Positions 23,565 through 31,892 of a DNA stretch of 64,000 bases are shown here, one piece after another. Numbering within the stretch: position 1 is the stretch's first letter; every line of letters begins with the position of its first letter. The DNA is from Collinsella sp. Its GTDB lineage: Bacteria > Actinomycetota > Coriobacteriia > Coriobacteriales > Coriobacteriaceae. The notes below the pieces were generated by a model. It was given only the letters and a program-made list of their open reading frames with translations. It was not told the origin of the DNA and searched no databases. A program made the translations under genes and the position numbers. The stretch spans positions 1-64,000 of the forward strand of contig DXZS01000004.1 in NCBI GenBank assembly GCA_019419505.1, read 5' to 3'.

Positions 23565-23640
23565 ACGCCAGTAGTTCAATTGGTAGAGCATCGGTCTCCA
23601 AAACCGAGTGTTGAGGGTTCGAGTCCTTCCTGGCGTGCCA
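23565..23640 (+). tRNA. tRNA-Trp (anticodon CCA)
   Basis: Acceptor arms ACGCCAG and CTGGCGT pair. The anticodon loop CTCCAAA gives CCA. The T arm carries GGTTCGAGTCC, and CCA is encoded at 23638-23640. It lies 13 bases after rpmG. Confidence 0.96.
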
Positions 23641-23649
23641 GTCATTATT

Positions 23650-23677
23650 CCGTAAGCTCCCACTTGGGGGCTTACGG
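23650..23677 (+). promoter_or_regulatory. Hairpin between tRNA-Trp and secE
   Basis: CCGTAAGCTCCC and GGGGGCTTACGG form a near-perfect stem, followed by TTTACTC. It may be a weak terminator or tRNA-processing boundary before secE. Confidence 0.6.
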
Positions 23678-23716
23678 TTTACTCATGTATAAGCGCATTG
23701 CGCGGAGGTAACCCAA

Positions 23717-24055
23717 ATGGCCAACAAGAAGAACAAGAAGAAGGCTCAGCAGCCGGCACCTGCCAACAGCGCTGCCGCCAACTCCAAGGTTGAGGCCAAG
23801 AAGGCCGTTGCCAAGAAGAACGAGAAGGCTGCGAAGTCCAAGAAGAACGAGAAGCCTGGTTTCTTCGCCCGCACCAAGAAGTATTTCGCTTCGGTAAAGT
23901 CCGAGATGAAGCGTGTCACGTGGCCCGATAAGAAGGAGCTTGTGAACTACTCGGTCGTCGTTTGCGCTTCTCTGGTCGTCGTCGGCGTCGTCATCGCTCT
24001 GCTCGATGCTGGCTTTGGCGAGGCTCTTGCTCTGTTCTCTGGATTGAGGGGCTAA
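23717..24055 (+). CDS. secE: Preprotein translocase subunit SecE
   Basis: A 112-residue SecE that clamps the SecY channel. A long Lys/Ala-rich N-terminal extension (residues 1-45) precedes the conserved amphipathic helix and hinge FFARTKKYFASVKSEMKRVTWPDKKEL, followed by one transmembrane helix (VVVCASLVVVGVVIALLDAG). Single-helix SecE is the usual form outside enterobacteria. The ATG follows GCGGAGG. nusG starts 3 bases after the stop. Confidence 0.96.
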   Translation: MANKKNKKKAQQPAPANSAAANSKVEAKKAVAKKNEKAAKSKKNEKPGFFARTKKYFASVKSEMKRVTWPDKKELVNYSVVVCASLVVVGVVIALLDAGFGEALALFSGLRG

Positions 24056-24058
24056 ACC

Positions 24059-24595
24059 ATGTCTAAGCGTTGGTACGTCGTTCACACTTACTCCGGATAC
24101 GAGAACCGCGTAAAGTCCGATCTCGAGCATCGTATCGAGACCATGGGCATGCAGGACCGTATCTTTGATATCGAGATTCCTATGGAGCGCGTCACCGAGA
24201 TTAAAGAGGGTGGCAAGCGCGAGACTAAGGATTCCAAGATCTTCCCGGGTTATGTCCTGGTCCGCATGGAGATGGATGACGATGCTTGGACGTGTGTTCG
24301 CAACACGCCCGGCGTCACCGGTTTCCTAGGCGGCAACGGCAAGCCCGCTCCGCTTTCCCGTGACGAGTACAACAAGATGACTCGTCGTCCCGGTAAGGGC
24401 GATTCGCCCAAGCGCACCTCGGTTGATATTCAGGTTGGCACGTCCGTCCGCGTCACCGATGGCCCGCTTACCGACTTTGATGGCAAGGTCTCCGAGGTTA
24501 ACACCGAGGCTGGCAAGCTCAAGGTCACGCTGATGATCTTTGGCCGCGAGACGCCGGTCGAGCTCGACTTTAACCAGGTCGCTGTCATCGCTTAA
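24059..24595 (+). CDS. nusG: Transcription termination/antitermination factor NusG
   Basis: A 178-residue NusG that binds the RNA polymerase clamp and couples to Rho or ribosomal S10. The NGN domain starts KRWYVVHTYSGYENRVKSDLEHR, with the conserved KIFPGYVLVRMEM and TPGVTGFLGG. The KOW domain is at the end (VGTSVRVTDGPLTDFDGKVSEVN). It forms one unit with secE, and rplK follows 120 bases later. Confidence 0.98.
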   Translation: MSKRWYVVHTYSGYENRVKSDLEHRIETMGMQDRIFDIEIPMERVTEIKEGGKRETKDSKIFPGYVLVRMEMDDDAWTCVRNTPGVTGFLGGNGKPAPLSRDEYNKMTRRPGKGDSPKRTSVDIQVGTSVRVTDGPLTDFDGKVSEVNTEAGKLKVTLMIFGRETPVELDFNQVAVIA

Positions 24596-24715
24596 GTTTT
24601 CGTCCGTTCGCGCGAGCGTGCTTCTTCTGTGACTGCTCATCTCAGGAGTGCTTCTAACACGTGCGTGCTTACGATATAGCAAGTACTTCACACTCGTGAT
24701 TCGAAAGGAATGACC

Positions 24716-25144
24716 ATGGCTGAGAAGAAGGTTGCCAACGTCATTAAGCTCCAGATTCCTGCTGGTGCAGCTAACCCCGCTCCTCCCGTCGGCCCCGCCC
24801 TGGGCGCTGCTGGCGTGAACATCATGCAGTTCTGCCAGGCCTTTAACGCCGAGACGCAGGACAAGAAGGGCGACATCATCCCCGTTGAGATTTCTGTCTA
24901 CGAGGATAAGTCCTTCTCCTTCATCACCAAGACCCCGCCGGCGGCTCACCTCATCAAGAAGGAGCTGAACCTCAAGTCTGGTTCCGCTAAGCCCCAGGCC
25001 GACAAGGTTGGTCAGCTCTCCCAGGAGCAGCTCACCAAGATCGCCGAGATCAAGATGCCGGACCTCAATGCCAACGACATTGACGCCGCCAAGAAGATCA
25101 TCGCCGGTACCGCCCGTTCCATGGGCGTCACCATCGCTGAGTAG
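24716..25144 (+). CDS. rplK: Ribosomal protein L11
   Basis: A 142-residue L11 of the GTPase-associated centre. The N-terminal domain has the Pro-rich linker AANPAPPVGPALGAAGVNIMQF; the C-terminal RNA-binding domain includes KSGSAKPQADKVGQLS and AKKIIAGTARSMGVTI. The ATG at 24716 is chosen over that at 24710 because AAAGGA at 24704-24709 leaves a 6-nt spacer to it and none to the earlier one. The 120-bp gap before it shows no clear leader. Confidence 0.97.
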   Translation: MAEKKVANVIKLQIPAGAANPAPPVGPALGAAGVNIMQFCQAFNAETQDKKGDIIPVEISVYEDKSFSFITKTPPAAHLIKKELNLKSGSAKPQADKVGQLSQEQLTKIAEIKMPDLNANDIDAAKKIIAGTARSMGVTIAE

Positions 25145-25261
25145 CGATTTCTTTAGGTAACGACGGGTGCTCCGACCGGGGCACCCGTTAAATGTGTGCA
25201 ATAGGGCACACGATACGATGTGGGAGGGCTCACGCCCGTTTAACCACAGGAGGTAATGCAC

Positions 25262-25969
25262 ATGGCTAAGCATGGTAAGAGCTATAACGCCGCTGCCGAG
25301 AAGATCGACCGCGCCACGCTCTACACCCCCCTTCAGGCTGCCAAGCTCATCAAGGAGCTCGACACCGCCAAGTTCGACGAGACCGTCGAGGCCCACTTCC
25401 GTCTGGGCATCGATACTCGTAAGGCTGACCAGAACATCCGTGGTTCCATCTCCCTGCCCCACGGCACCGGCAAGACCGTTCGTGTTGCCGTCTTCGCCGA
25501 GGGCGAGAAGGCCCGCGAGGCCGAGGCCGCCGGCGCCGACATCATCGGTTCCGACGAGCTCGTCGCCCAGATCCAGAAGGGCGAGATCAACTTCGACGCC
25601 GCTATCGCTACGCCGAACATGATGGCCAAGGTTGGCCGCATCGGTAAGATCCTTGGTCCCCGTGGCCTTATGCCGAACCCCAAGCTCGGCACCGTGACCA
25701 TGGACGTCGCCAAGATGGTCTCCGAGCTCAAGGCCGGCCGCGTTGAGTATCGCGCCGACCGTTACGGCATCTGCCACGTGCCCCTGGGCAAGAAGTCCTT
25801 CTCTGAGCAGCAGCTCGTCGAGAACTACGCTGCCCTGTACACCGAGATCCTGCGCGTCAAGCCCTCTTCTGCTAAGGGCAAGTACGTCAAGTCCATCTCC
25901 GTGTCTTCCACCATGGGCCCTGGCGTCAAGGTCGATCCCGCTGTCCAGCGCGACTTCCTCGCTGAGTAA
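25262..25969 (+). CDS. rplA: Ribosomal protein L1
   Basis: A 235-residue L1 of the ribosomal stalk, which in many bacteria also represses its own operon by binding the mRNA. The signature GKILGPRGLMPNPKLGTVT is present, with VRVAVFAEGEKAREAEAAGAD before it. The ATG at 25262 lies 8 nt after AGGAGG; the ATG at 25256 would be too close. A strong terminator follows, so rplKA is not co-transcribed with rplJL, which here lies 26 kb away. Confidence 0.97.
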   Translation: MAKHGKSYNAAAEKIDRATLYTPLQAAKLIKELDTAKFDETVEAHFRLGIDTRKADQNIRGSISLPHGTGKTVRVAVFAEGEKAREAEAAGADIIGSDELVAQIQKGEINFDAAIATPNMMAKVGRIGKILGPRGLMPNPKLGTVTMDVAKMVSELKAGRVEYRADRYGICHVPLGKKSFSEQQLVENYAALYTEILRVKPSSAKGKYVKSISVSSTMGPGVKVDPAVQRDFLAE

Positions 25970-26005
25970 CTGCTAGTTACTGCCTGAACAAAGCAAGCAT
26001 TGCTA

Positions 26006-26046
26006 AAGAAACCCGGTTCTGCCTCGCGCGGGACCGGGTTTCTTGC
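26006..26046 (+). terminator. Intrinsic terminator after rplA
   Basis: AAGAAACCCGGT (26006-26017) pairs perfectly with ACCGGGTTTCTT (26033-26044) around a GC-rich loop. The complementary A/T ends make it work in both directions. Confidence 0.85.
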
Positions 26047-26057
26047 TATCTAGGGCC

Positions 26058-26097
26058 AAAACCACCACAAAGGTGCCTGTCCCCTTTGTGGCGGTTA
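26058..26097 (-). repeat. GGGACAG-loop hairpin at the end of the phosphoesterase gene
   Basis: AACCACCACAAAGG (26060-26073) pairs with CCTTTGTGGCGGTT (26083-26096), one wobble. On the minus strand the loop reads GGACAGGCA and the stem is followed by TTTTGG, so it can act as the terminator of the gene whose stop codon (26095-26097) it contains. Confidence 0.8.
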
Positions 26098-26805
26098 CCA
26101 GGGTGTTCTGGCGGTAGAGGACTCGATGGCCTCATGGCGCTTGAGCTCGCGACGCATGGTTTGCGAATTGAGCCAGGCTGCCTGCCAGCCACGGATGGGG
26201 TAGCGCGCTTCGTCCAGCTCAAATTGCGTATATCCGCAGGCGTTGATGATAGTTGCCCCAGATGCGTGCTGACGTTCGCGTTGAAAGTTGGGACCGTAGC
26301 ATTGGTGCACATGCCCGTGCACCATGTAGTCGGGATTCCAGGATTCGAGTGCCGTGTTAAAGCATTCGAATCCTCGATGCGGCAGATCGTCCAGATCACC
26401 CATACCGGCGGCGGGTGCATGGGTAAGCAGAATGTCGCACCCGCCGACCATCCTAACCTTACGCGACAGCTTACGCATGCGCTTGGACATCTCGCGTTCG
26501 GTGTACATGTTGGCGCCGTCGCGATAATGCATGGACCCGCCAAGGCCCGCAATGCGAATCCCTCGGTACGTGTACACGCTGTCTTCTACGCAGATACATC
26601 CGCCCGGTGCATGACGTGCGTAGCGGTCATCGTGATTGCCGCGCACGTAGATGAGCGGTTTGTTGATGACCGTGACCAAAAACTCAAGATAGTCCGGGTC
26701 CAGATCGCCGGCGGACAAAATCAGGTCGACGCCCTCAAAGCGTTCCTTGCGAAAGCACTCCCAAAGGCATCGTTCTTCGGTATCGGCTATGGCAAGGATT
26801 TTCAT
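26095..26805 (-). CDS. Calcineurin-like metallophosphoesterase
   Basis: A 236-residue metallophosphoesterase. The dinuclear metal motifs are visible as LAIADTEERC (near residue 7), LSAGDLDPDY, YVRGNHDDRYA, LLTHAPAAG and VHGHVHQCYG. In common family members the first motif is DxH; here it reads DTE, so one His ligand is replaced by Glu. This may alter the metal or mark a subfamily. The substrate is unknown; YfcE-like phosphodiesterases are the nearest thought. Its start overlaps the stop of the upstream BMP-receptor gene by 4 nt (ATGA), implying coupled synthesis and a shared job. Confidence 0.85.
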   Translation of the reverse strand: MKILAIADTEERCLWECFRKERFEGVDLILSAGDLDPDYLEFLVTVINKPLIYVRGNHDDRYARHAPGGCICVEDSVYTYRGIRIAGLGGSMHYRDGANMYTEREMSKRMRKLSRKVRMVGGCDILLTHAPAAGMGDLDDLPHRGFECFNTALESWNPDYMVHGHVHQCYGPNFQRERQHASGATIINACGYTQFELDEARYPIRGWQAAWLNSQTMRRELKRHEAIESSTARTPW

Positions 26806-28718
26806 AGGACAGGGACTTTCGGCTCATCGTCGAGCTGCGGAATGGTGCCAACCACGTTGTCCGCTAGCCAATTCATCTCGACAATCTGCGTGCTCGGCAG
26901 CGGAGGGAAGCCTTCAATCTGTACCACGCCGTTCTGGCTGTGGAGCTCGCCACCAAAGGGGTTGATGGAGCCCTCAACAATGCCGTTGCGGAGCAACTGC
27001 ACGAGTTTGCGCGTCTGGTAGGGTAGACCCGGAGCGTAACGGATGTCGATAACGCCGGAGCTCATGCCGTACCAGTAGTTGACGGCGCGCACTTGGTTGT
27101 CGTCGCTGGTCTCGTCCCACGTGCCGTGCAGAAGGCTGCGAACGATGAGCTCGTAGTAACGGCCCCAGTTCCATACGGGCATGGCGATGCCGGTGACTTT
27201 TCCGTCGACCAAGCGGTGAAGCCCGTAGGCCGTTGGGTCTTCGAGCGACTTTGACATGTCAGCGCCGGTCATGACGCTCACGCCTTCGCGGCACATGGCC
27301 TCGGCGAAACCTCCAGCAGGCACATCGCCCCAGGTCAGGATAATTTGCGCACGGGGGTCGAGCAGCGAGGCGCCAATCGCAAAGGCGTTGATCTCGCTGA
27401 GTGCGCCCGAGGCGAAGACCGACGCGTGGTAACCGATGCGGTGGTTGTCCGCCATGCTGGCGGCAAGGGCGCCCAGGAGAAACTTGGCCTCGTACATCTT
27501 GCCAAAGTACGAACGGACGCTTTGATGGGGAAGGCCGATAGAGCAGTTGAGGAACCGAACCCGGGGATACTCAACGGCAGCCCTGAGCGTGTATTCCATC
27601 AGGCGGTGCGAGGTCGAGAAGATGACGTTTGCTCCATGTTTAACAGCCGTTTCCACGGCGGCGTAGAACACGTCCGGATCGTGACAGTCTTCGAACGCCT
27701 CGGTGCGCACGATACCGCCAAAGTGCTCATCGAGATACTGACGCCCTTGGTCGTGCAGGCTGTCCCAGCTCGACGTCGCACAGGGGAACTCATGGATAAA
27801 GGCGATGCGCAGGGGGTTGGCCGCCGAGTAGACGGTCTTGCCCATAAAGAAGTTGAGCACACCGGAGGTGGACTTGGCGGGCGTCTCCTCCTCGTCGACG
27901 CTCGGCGCTTCGACGAGATCGACCTTGTCCTCGTCATTTTTGCCGGCAATGACCAGTTCGCGCCAAATCTTGCACAGGCGGTTTACGACGATATCCGTCG
28001 GCGTATCCAGCAGGCGGTCCTGGTTGTACACATTGAGGTAGACGAGCATGGCGTCGGCAGGCGTAATGTCCAGGTGGTCGCCGCCTGCGCGAAAGTAGGC
28101 ACGCTTAAAGAGCAGGAAGGTGTGGCGCAGGTAGTCGACCTTTTTCTGCGGCCATTTTTCGATAAGGTTCTGACCGAGCATCTTGGCGAGCGTTTCGTAG
28201 TTTCCCTCACGCGAGAACTCGATCTCGTATAGGGGGCAGACGCGCCAAAACGCGCAGAACTCGCCGTACAGGCGGCTTTCGACGGAATCCCATGTGCCGG
28301 GGTAGAGACGGGTGACCTTGGCCGAAACCGTCGGGGCGTCTAGGAATTTGAGGACACTGACGCGTTTGTTGCCTTCCTGGACATAGAACCGATGCATGAA
28401 CTCGGTGACGATGACGGGGTCGCGATAGCCCTCGGTCACCTGGGTGTCGTAGAGGTTGGACCACTTGCGGGCGAACTCGGTGCTAAACGGAAGCAGGGGC
28501 ATAAAGTTACACGAAAAGGCGGACTGACGGCCCTTGGTGACCGTGCCGACGACCATTTCAAGCGGAATATCCCGCAGGCCGACATTCTCTCGCTGACCTA
28601 AGGGGAGCTGAGCAACCAAGCTATCGAGGTCCGTAAGGTATGGATGCTCGCTTTGGCTGATGGCGCGACGGCGTCCCTGCTCGCCGCGCTTGCGTGCTTG
28701 ACGATAGGCCTCTTCCAT
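26802..28718 (-). CDS. Cytoplasmic BMP-receptor fusion protein
   Basis: A 638-residue protein with no signal peptide or lipobox. The N-terminal third contains a ParB-like motif (FRDPVIV-type: YRDPVIVTEFMHRFYVQEGNKRVSVLKFLDA, about residues 95-125) after GLRDIPLEMVVGTVTKGRQ. From about residue 300 it resembles PnrA/BMP-type periplasmic binding proteins (LRIAFIHEFPCATSSWDSLHDQGRQYL; FLLGALAASMADNHRIGYHAS; TWGDVPAGGFAE), which bind nucleosides when secreted. A cytosolic form suggests sensing or sequestration rather than import; no ABC permease or ATPase gene is adjacent. It overlaps the metallophosphoesterase gene by 4 nt. The function is unknown. Confidence 0.7.
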   Translation of the reverse strand: MEEAYRQARKRGEQGRRRAISQSEHPYLTDLDSLVAQLPLGQRENVGLRDIPLEMVVGTVTKGRQSAFSCNFMPLLPFSTEFARKWSNLYDTQVTEGYRDPVIVTEFMHRFYVQEGNKRVSVLKFLDAPTVSAKVTRLYPGTWDSVESRLYGEFCAFWRVCPLYEIEFSREGNYETLAKMLGQNLIEKWPQKKVDYLRHTFLLFKRAYFRAGGDHLDITPADAMLVYLNVYNQDRLLDTPTDIVVNRLCKIWRELVIAGKNDEDKVDLVEAPSVDEEETPAKSTSGVLNFFMGKTVYSAANPLRIAFIHEFPCATSSWDSLHDQGRQYLDEHFGGIVRTEAFEDCHDPDVFYAAVETAVKHGANVIFSTSHRLMEYTLRAAVEYPRVRFLNCSIGLPHQSVRSYFGKMYEAKFLLGALAASMADNHRIGYHASVFASGALSEINAFAIGASLLDPRAQIILTWGDVPAGGFAEAMCREGVSVMTGADMSKSLEDPTAYGLHRLVDGKVTGIAMPVWNWGRYYELIVRSLLHGTWDETSDDNQVRAVNYWYGMSSGVIDIRYAPGLPYQTRKLVQLLRNGIVEGSINPFGGELHSQNGVVQIEGFPPLPSTQIVEMNWLADNVVGTIPQLDDEPKVPVL

Positions 28719-28773
28719 GGTGTCTACTCCCTTAGTCGTTTAAACAACGATATCAACCATGGTACCACGAATG

Positions 28774-28813
28774 AAAACCACCACAAAGGCGCCTGTCCCC
28801 TTTGCGGTGGTTT
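28774..28813 (-). repeat. GGGACAG-loop hairpin at the end of the mscS-like gene
   Basis: AAAACCACCACAAAGG (28774-28789) pairs with CCCTTTGCGGTGGTTT (28798-28813), apart from an A-C mismatch and a small offset. The loop on the minus strand reads GGACAGGCG. It overlaps the stop codon of the channel gene (28812-28814) and is followed on the minus strand by TTTTC. Confidence 0.8.
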
Positions 28814-29579
28814 AGGCGATGATGGGGGCGATGGCGCGGATGCAGGCGTCGGCTGCCGTGAAAGTAGTGCTGTCGTCGCTGACGATAAAGATGATCTTTC
28901 CTTTGATGCCAAAGTCGCCGATTTCGCTAAAGAGTACGTAGGGCTCCTTGTCAAAGCCCGAGATGGGAAGCACGGCGGCCTTGGTGGCGCTGGTCAGCTC
29001 GTCTGCCAGTGCGTCGAGCGAGGTCCACTTGGACGTGTCCTTTACGGCAACGGGCACAGCCACACGCCCAAAGGGCATGAGGTGCACGAGCGTGTTCTTG
29101 GAGATATTTGAGTTGGGGACGATGATGGTTTGCCCGCAGGCGTCCTCGATGGTCGTATGACGCCAGGTGATGTCCTGGACCACGCCCGATACGCCGCCGA
29201 CCTCGATATTGTCGCCGGGTTTGATGATGCCCATAAAGGTCACCTGCATGCCGCCGATAAGGTTTGATAGCGTGTCCTGAAAGCCGAGCGAGATGGCGAT
29301 GCCGCCGACGCCAAGAGCGGCGACGAGCGCGTTTGCGTTAATGCCAAAGCAGTTGTCGAGGATAAAGCTGCCGCCGATCATCCAGATGACGGCGCGCGCG
29401 ATGTTGATGAAGATACTCGATGCCGGAAGCGGGTTATCGTCTCGGTTAAGCAGATGGTTCAGGGTCTTGGATACGACCTTAGCGGCGACGGCGGTGCCTA
29501 TCGCCAAGATGACGGCCCAGATGATGTTGTGGACCCATCGTTGCTCAAAGAAATGAAGAATCGGTTCAAACAATTCCAT
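28812..29579 (-). CDS. MscS-family mechanosensitive channel
   Basis: A 255-residue small-conductance mechanosensitive channel. Three membrane helices are seen: WAVILAIGTAVAAKVV, IARAVIWMIGGSFIL, and the pore helix ALVAALGVGGIAISLGFQDTL. The beta domain follows with IKPGDNIEVGGVSGVVQDITWRHTTIEDACG and IVPNSNISKN. It should relieve osmotic pressure in the cytoplasmic membrane. The ATG at 29579 is preferred because CCTCCT (AGGAGG on the minus strand) lies 10 nt before it; earlier in-frame starts are upstream of this site. Confidence 0.9.
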   Translation of the reverse strand: MELFEPILHFFEQRWVHNIIWAVILAIGTAVAAKVVSKTLNHLLNRDDNPLPASSIFINIARAVIWMIGGSFILDNCFGINANALVAALGVGGIAISLGFQDTLSNLIGGMQVTFMGIIKPGDNIEVGGVSGVVQDITWRHTTIEDACGQTIIVPNSNISKNTLVHLMPFGRVAVPVAVKDTSKWTSLDALADELTSATKAAVLPISGFDKEPYVLFSEIGDFGIKGKIIFIVSDDSTTFTAADACIRAIAPIIA

Positions 29580-29623
29580 GTAGGGAAAACCTCCTAATGA
29601 TCGTTCAACCATGATACCCACCA

Positions 29624-29660
29624 AGAAGCCCGTCCGATCAAATTTCGGACGGGCTTCTGT
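29624..29660. terminator. Bidirectional hairpin between the nucleotidase and mscS-like genes
   Basis: AGAAGCCCGTCCGA (about 29625-29638) pairs with TCGGACGGGCTTCT (about 29645-29658), a perfect GC-rich stem. No long T run is present on the minus strand, so termination strength is uncertain. Confidence 0.65.
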
Positions 29661-29708
29661 GCTCGATATAAGGTTTACGCGGAGGGCTGTAAGGCCCGGC
29701 GGTGTAGC

Positions 29709-31733
29709 TTAGCGTCGACGCTTCCAGATAATGCCGAGCATGATGACGATGATGCCGCTGATAAGGCACGCGCCAACTACTGCCAGCGTGCGGTCTCCCG
29801 TTGCGGCGAGCTTACCGGTCGTCTTCTTGGTGATGACCTTCGTGGTCGCCGTGTCCGTCTTAGGCGAGGGTTTAGGCGTCGGGGCCGGTGTGGGCGTGGG
29901 GTCCACGGCTGCGGAGCCGAAGCTGATGGTGCCGGCGAGCCCGGCCATCTTGCTCTCCCAGCCGTTCTGCCCAATCAGCGCCCTTAGCGCTGACTCGCAG
30001 GTACCCCACTCGGTGTGCTTGATGGCGTTTGCGAAAGTGGGAAAGTCAGTCGTGTTGGTGATGATGTAGTTGTTGGTGGCGACGGTATAGGTCTTGGCGG
30101 GGTCGAGCGTGCTGCCGTCTTTGGTGAGTGTGGCACTCACAATGCGCTTGCCTTCGGGCTGCGTCCAATCAATCGTCACGTTGATGCCGCCAAAGGAGAG
30201 AACGCTGCCGGAGTCATCGCGCCACTTGTACTTGTCTTGCGCCTCCTGCTCGGTATGGCCGGCTGCCACGTAGGCTTGCTGAAGCTCGTAGCTGTGATTG
30301 CACTCGTCGCTGATCTGCAGCGAGTGCTCGAGCGCTGCCAGGAAGTCCGCGCCGGTCATGGTCCAGGTCTCCACGGTGTTGCCGTAGGGCGAGATGGCGA
30401 TGAGGTTGCCGGCGGTCACGTTGCCCGCCGCGATGCCGCCGCGGATGCCGCCAGCGTTTTCGATAGCGAGGTCCGCGCCCGTCAGGGCAAGATAGGAGCC
30501 GCAAATCACGTGGCCGATGGTCTGGGCCTTGGTGGTATCGCCCTCCTTGCTGGGGCGGAAATCGGTGGTGCGCACCATTTCCCAACCATGCGTGCCTGCG
30601 GCGTCCTCGCCGTAGAAATAGTTGGTGGTGGATGTGCCGAGCACCTTGTTCGATTCGTTTTCAAAGGCCTCGTCGAGCGGCTTGATCTTGTTGCGGACGG
30701 CTTCAAGGCAGCTTTGGTAGTCGGAGCCCTTGTCGGGGTCTGCCAAAAGGTCGTTGACGTTTTTGGCGGTGTAGAGCTTCTCGTCGCTGCCGTCTGCAGG
30801 GATCGTGACCGTGTCATCGTCGGTCGTCTCGGTGCCATTCGTGTCGTATTTGTACGGAATGGAAAGCAGCCCCACCTCGGCAAAGGCGCTGCCTGCCTCG
30901 ACAACGTGGATCGTCTTGCCGTCGGCTCCCGTCACCTTCTCGTTAAGGTTGATGTGCTCGTGGCCTGCGATAAGGGCATCGACGCCGGCGAGTTGTGTGG
31001 CAAAGGCCTTGGCGTTGAGCGCATGCGCGATACACACAACAACATCGCAGCCCTCCTTGCGCAGCTGCTCTGCCTCGGCATTGATGGCGTTTGCGGCACT
31101 CGAGAACGACGTACCCGCGACCAGGTCTGCGCGCAGCGAGGATCCCAGCGACTCATCCATGGCACCCACGACGCCGACCTTGATTTTGTAGTCGAATGTG
31201 GAGCGATCTTCGCTATCCTCCCAGGTGCGATCGAGCGTCTTCGTGATGCTCGAGCTCCATACGCCGCTCGTAGACTTCGCGTTCGCGCAGAGCATGGCGA
31301 AGGGCGTGCCGGTGGTGCTGTAGCCGGTCATGGTGCGGAGTTTGTCCGCACCGTAGCTCCAGTCGTGGTTGCCTGGCGTGGTCGCGTCGTAGCCGTCGGC
31401 GTAGAAGGTGTCCATGAGCTCGGCGATGCTCTTGCCCTCGCTCATGGTGGCAAAGGACTGCCCGTGGAAGGTATCGCCTGCATCGAGCAAAAGATCGGGG
31501 GCGTTGCTTTGGGCGCTATAGAGAACCGCCAGTCCGTCAAAGCCGACAGTGCCGGTGCCCTTGCTTGCGTTGTAGCTGTACTTGTAGCTGCCGTGGATGT
31601 CGTTGGTGTGCATGACGGTCACCGAGCCGTCAATAGCGGCGGGCAGGTTTCCCGCGAAAGCGAGGCTTGGGACGCTTGCGAGCGCGCTGGCAAACAACGC
31701 GGCGGCTAACGCAAGGCGGGGGAGTCTTTTCAT
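29709..31733 (-). CDS. Wall-anchored 5'-nucleotidase/UshA-type phosphoesterase
   Basis: A 674-residue secreted enzyme of the 5'-nucleotidase family, which removes phosphate from extracellular nucleotides. A signal peptide spans residues 1-28 (KRLPRLALAAALFASALASV...AFA). The metallophosphatase part shows VMHTNDIHGSY, LLDAGDTFHGQ, TPGNHDWSYG, CIAHALN and AGHEHINLNE. The C-terminal nucleotide-binding domain has IENAGGIRGGI, SPYGNTVETW and YTVATNNYI. A Pro/Thr-rich spacer leads to LAATGD, a variant sortase signal, then a hydrophobic helix and KRRR tail. Cell-wall attachment through sortase is therefore likely. No sortase gene is in the window. Confidence 0.9.
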   Translation of the reverse strand: MKRLPRLALAAALFASALASVPSLAFAGNLPAAIDGSVTVMHTNDIHGSYKYSYNASKGTGTVGFDGLAVLYSAQSNAPDLLLDAGDTFHGQSFATMSEGKSIAELMDTFYADGYDATTPGNHDWSYGADKLRTMTGYSTTGTPFAMLCANAKSTSGVWSSSITKTLDRTWEDSEDRSTFDYKIKVGVVGAMDESLGSSLRADLVAGTSFSSAANAINAEAEQLRKEGCDVVVCIAHALNAKAFATQLAGVDALIAGHEHINLNEKVTGADGKTIHVVEAGSAFAEVGLLSIPYKYDTNGTETTDDDTVTIPADGSDEKLYTAKNVNDLLADPDKGSDYQSCLEAVRNKIKPLDEAFENESNKVLGTSTTNYFYGEDAAGTHGWEMVRTTDFRPSKEGDTTKAQTIGHVICGSYLALTGADLAIENAGGIRGGIAAGNVTAGNLIAISPYGNTVETWTMTGADFLAALEHSLQISDECNHSYELQQAYVAAGHTEQEAQDKYKWRDDSGSVLSFGGINVTIDWTQPEGKRIVSATLTKDGSTLDPAKTYTVATNNYIITNTTDFPTFANAIKHTEWGTCESALRALIGQNGWESKMAGLAGTISFGSAAVDPTPTPAPTPKPSPKTDTATTKVITKKTTGKLAATGDRTLAVVGACLISGIIVIMLGIIWKRRR

Positions 31734-31797
31734 GGCAGTTTCCTTAGTCCTTAGCCAGAATGTCTGGTTGAATATCGGATTATCGACATAATATGCG

Positions 31798-31837
31798 AAA
31801 ACCGCCGCAAGGGCGTCTGTCCCTTTGCGGCGGTTTT
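31798..31837 (-). repeat. GGGACAG-loop hairpin between nucleotidase and ABC operon
   Basis: AAAACCGCCGCAAGGG (31798-31813) pairs with CCCTTTGCGGCGGTTTT (31821-31837). On the minus strand the loop region reads GGGACAGACG and the stem ends in TTTTCGC. It is the second of two such hairpins downstream of the ABC operon. Confidence 0.8.
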
Positions 31838-31853
31838 GACGTTTGCGCAGATA

Positions 31854-31892
31854 AAACCTGCCAAAATAAACCTGTCCCTTTTTGGTAGGTTT
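31854..31892 (-). repeat. GGGACAG-loop hairpin at the end of the ABC ATPase gene
   Basis: AAACCTGCCAAAA (31854-31866) pairs with TTTTGGTAGGTTT (31880-31892), one wobble. The minus-strand loop is GGGACAGGTTTA. It overlaps the ATPase stop codon (31891-31893). A close sequence match, in plus orientation, occurs after rpoC at 62717-62748. Confidence 0.8.
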
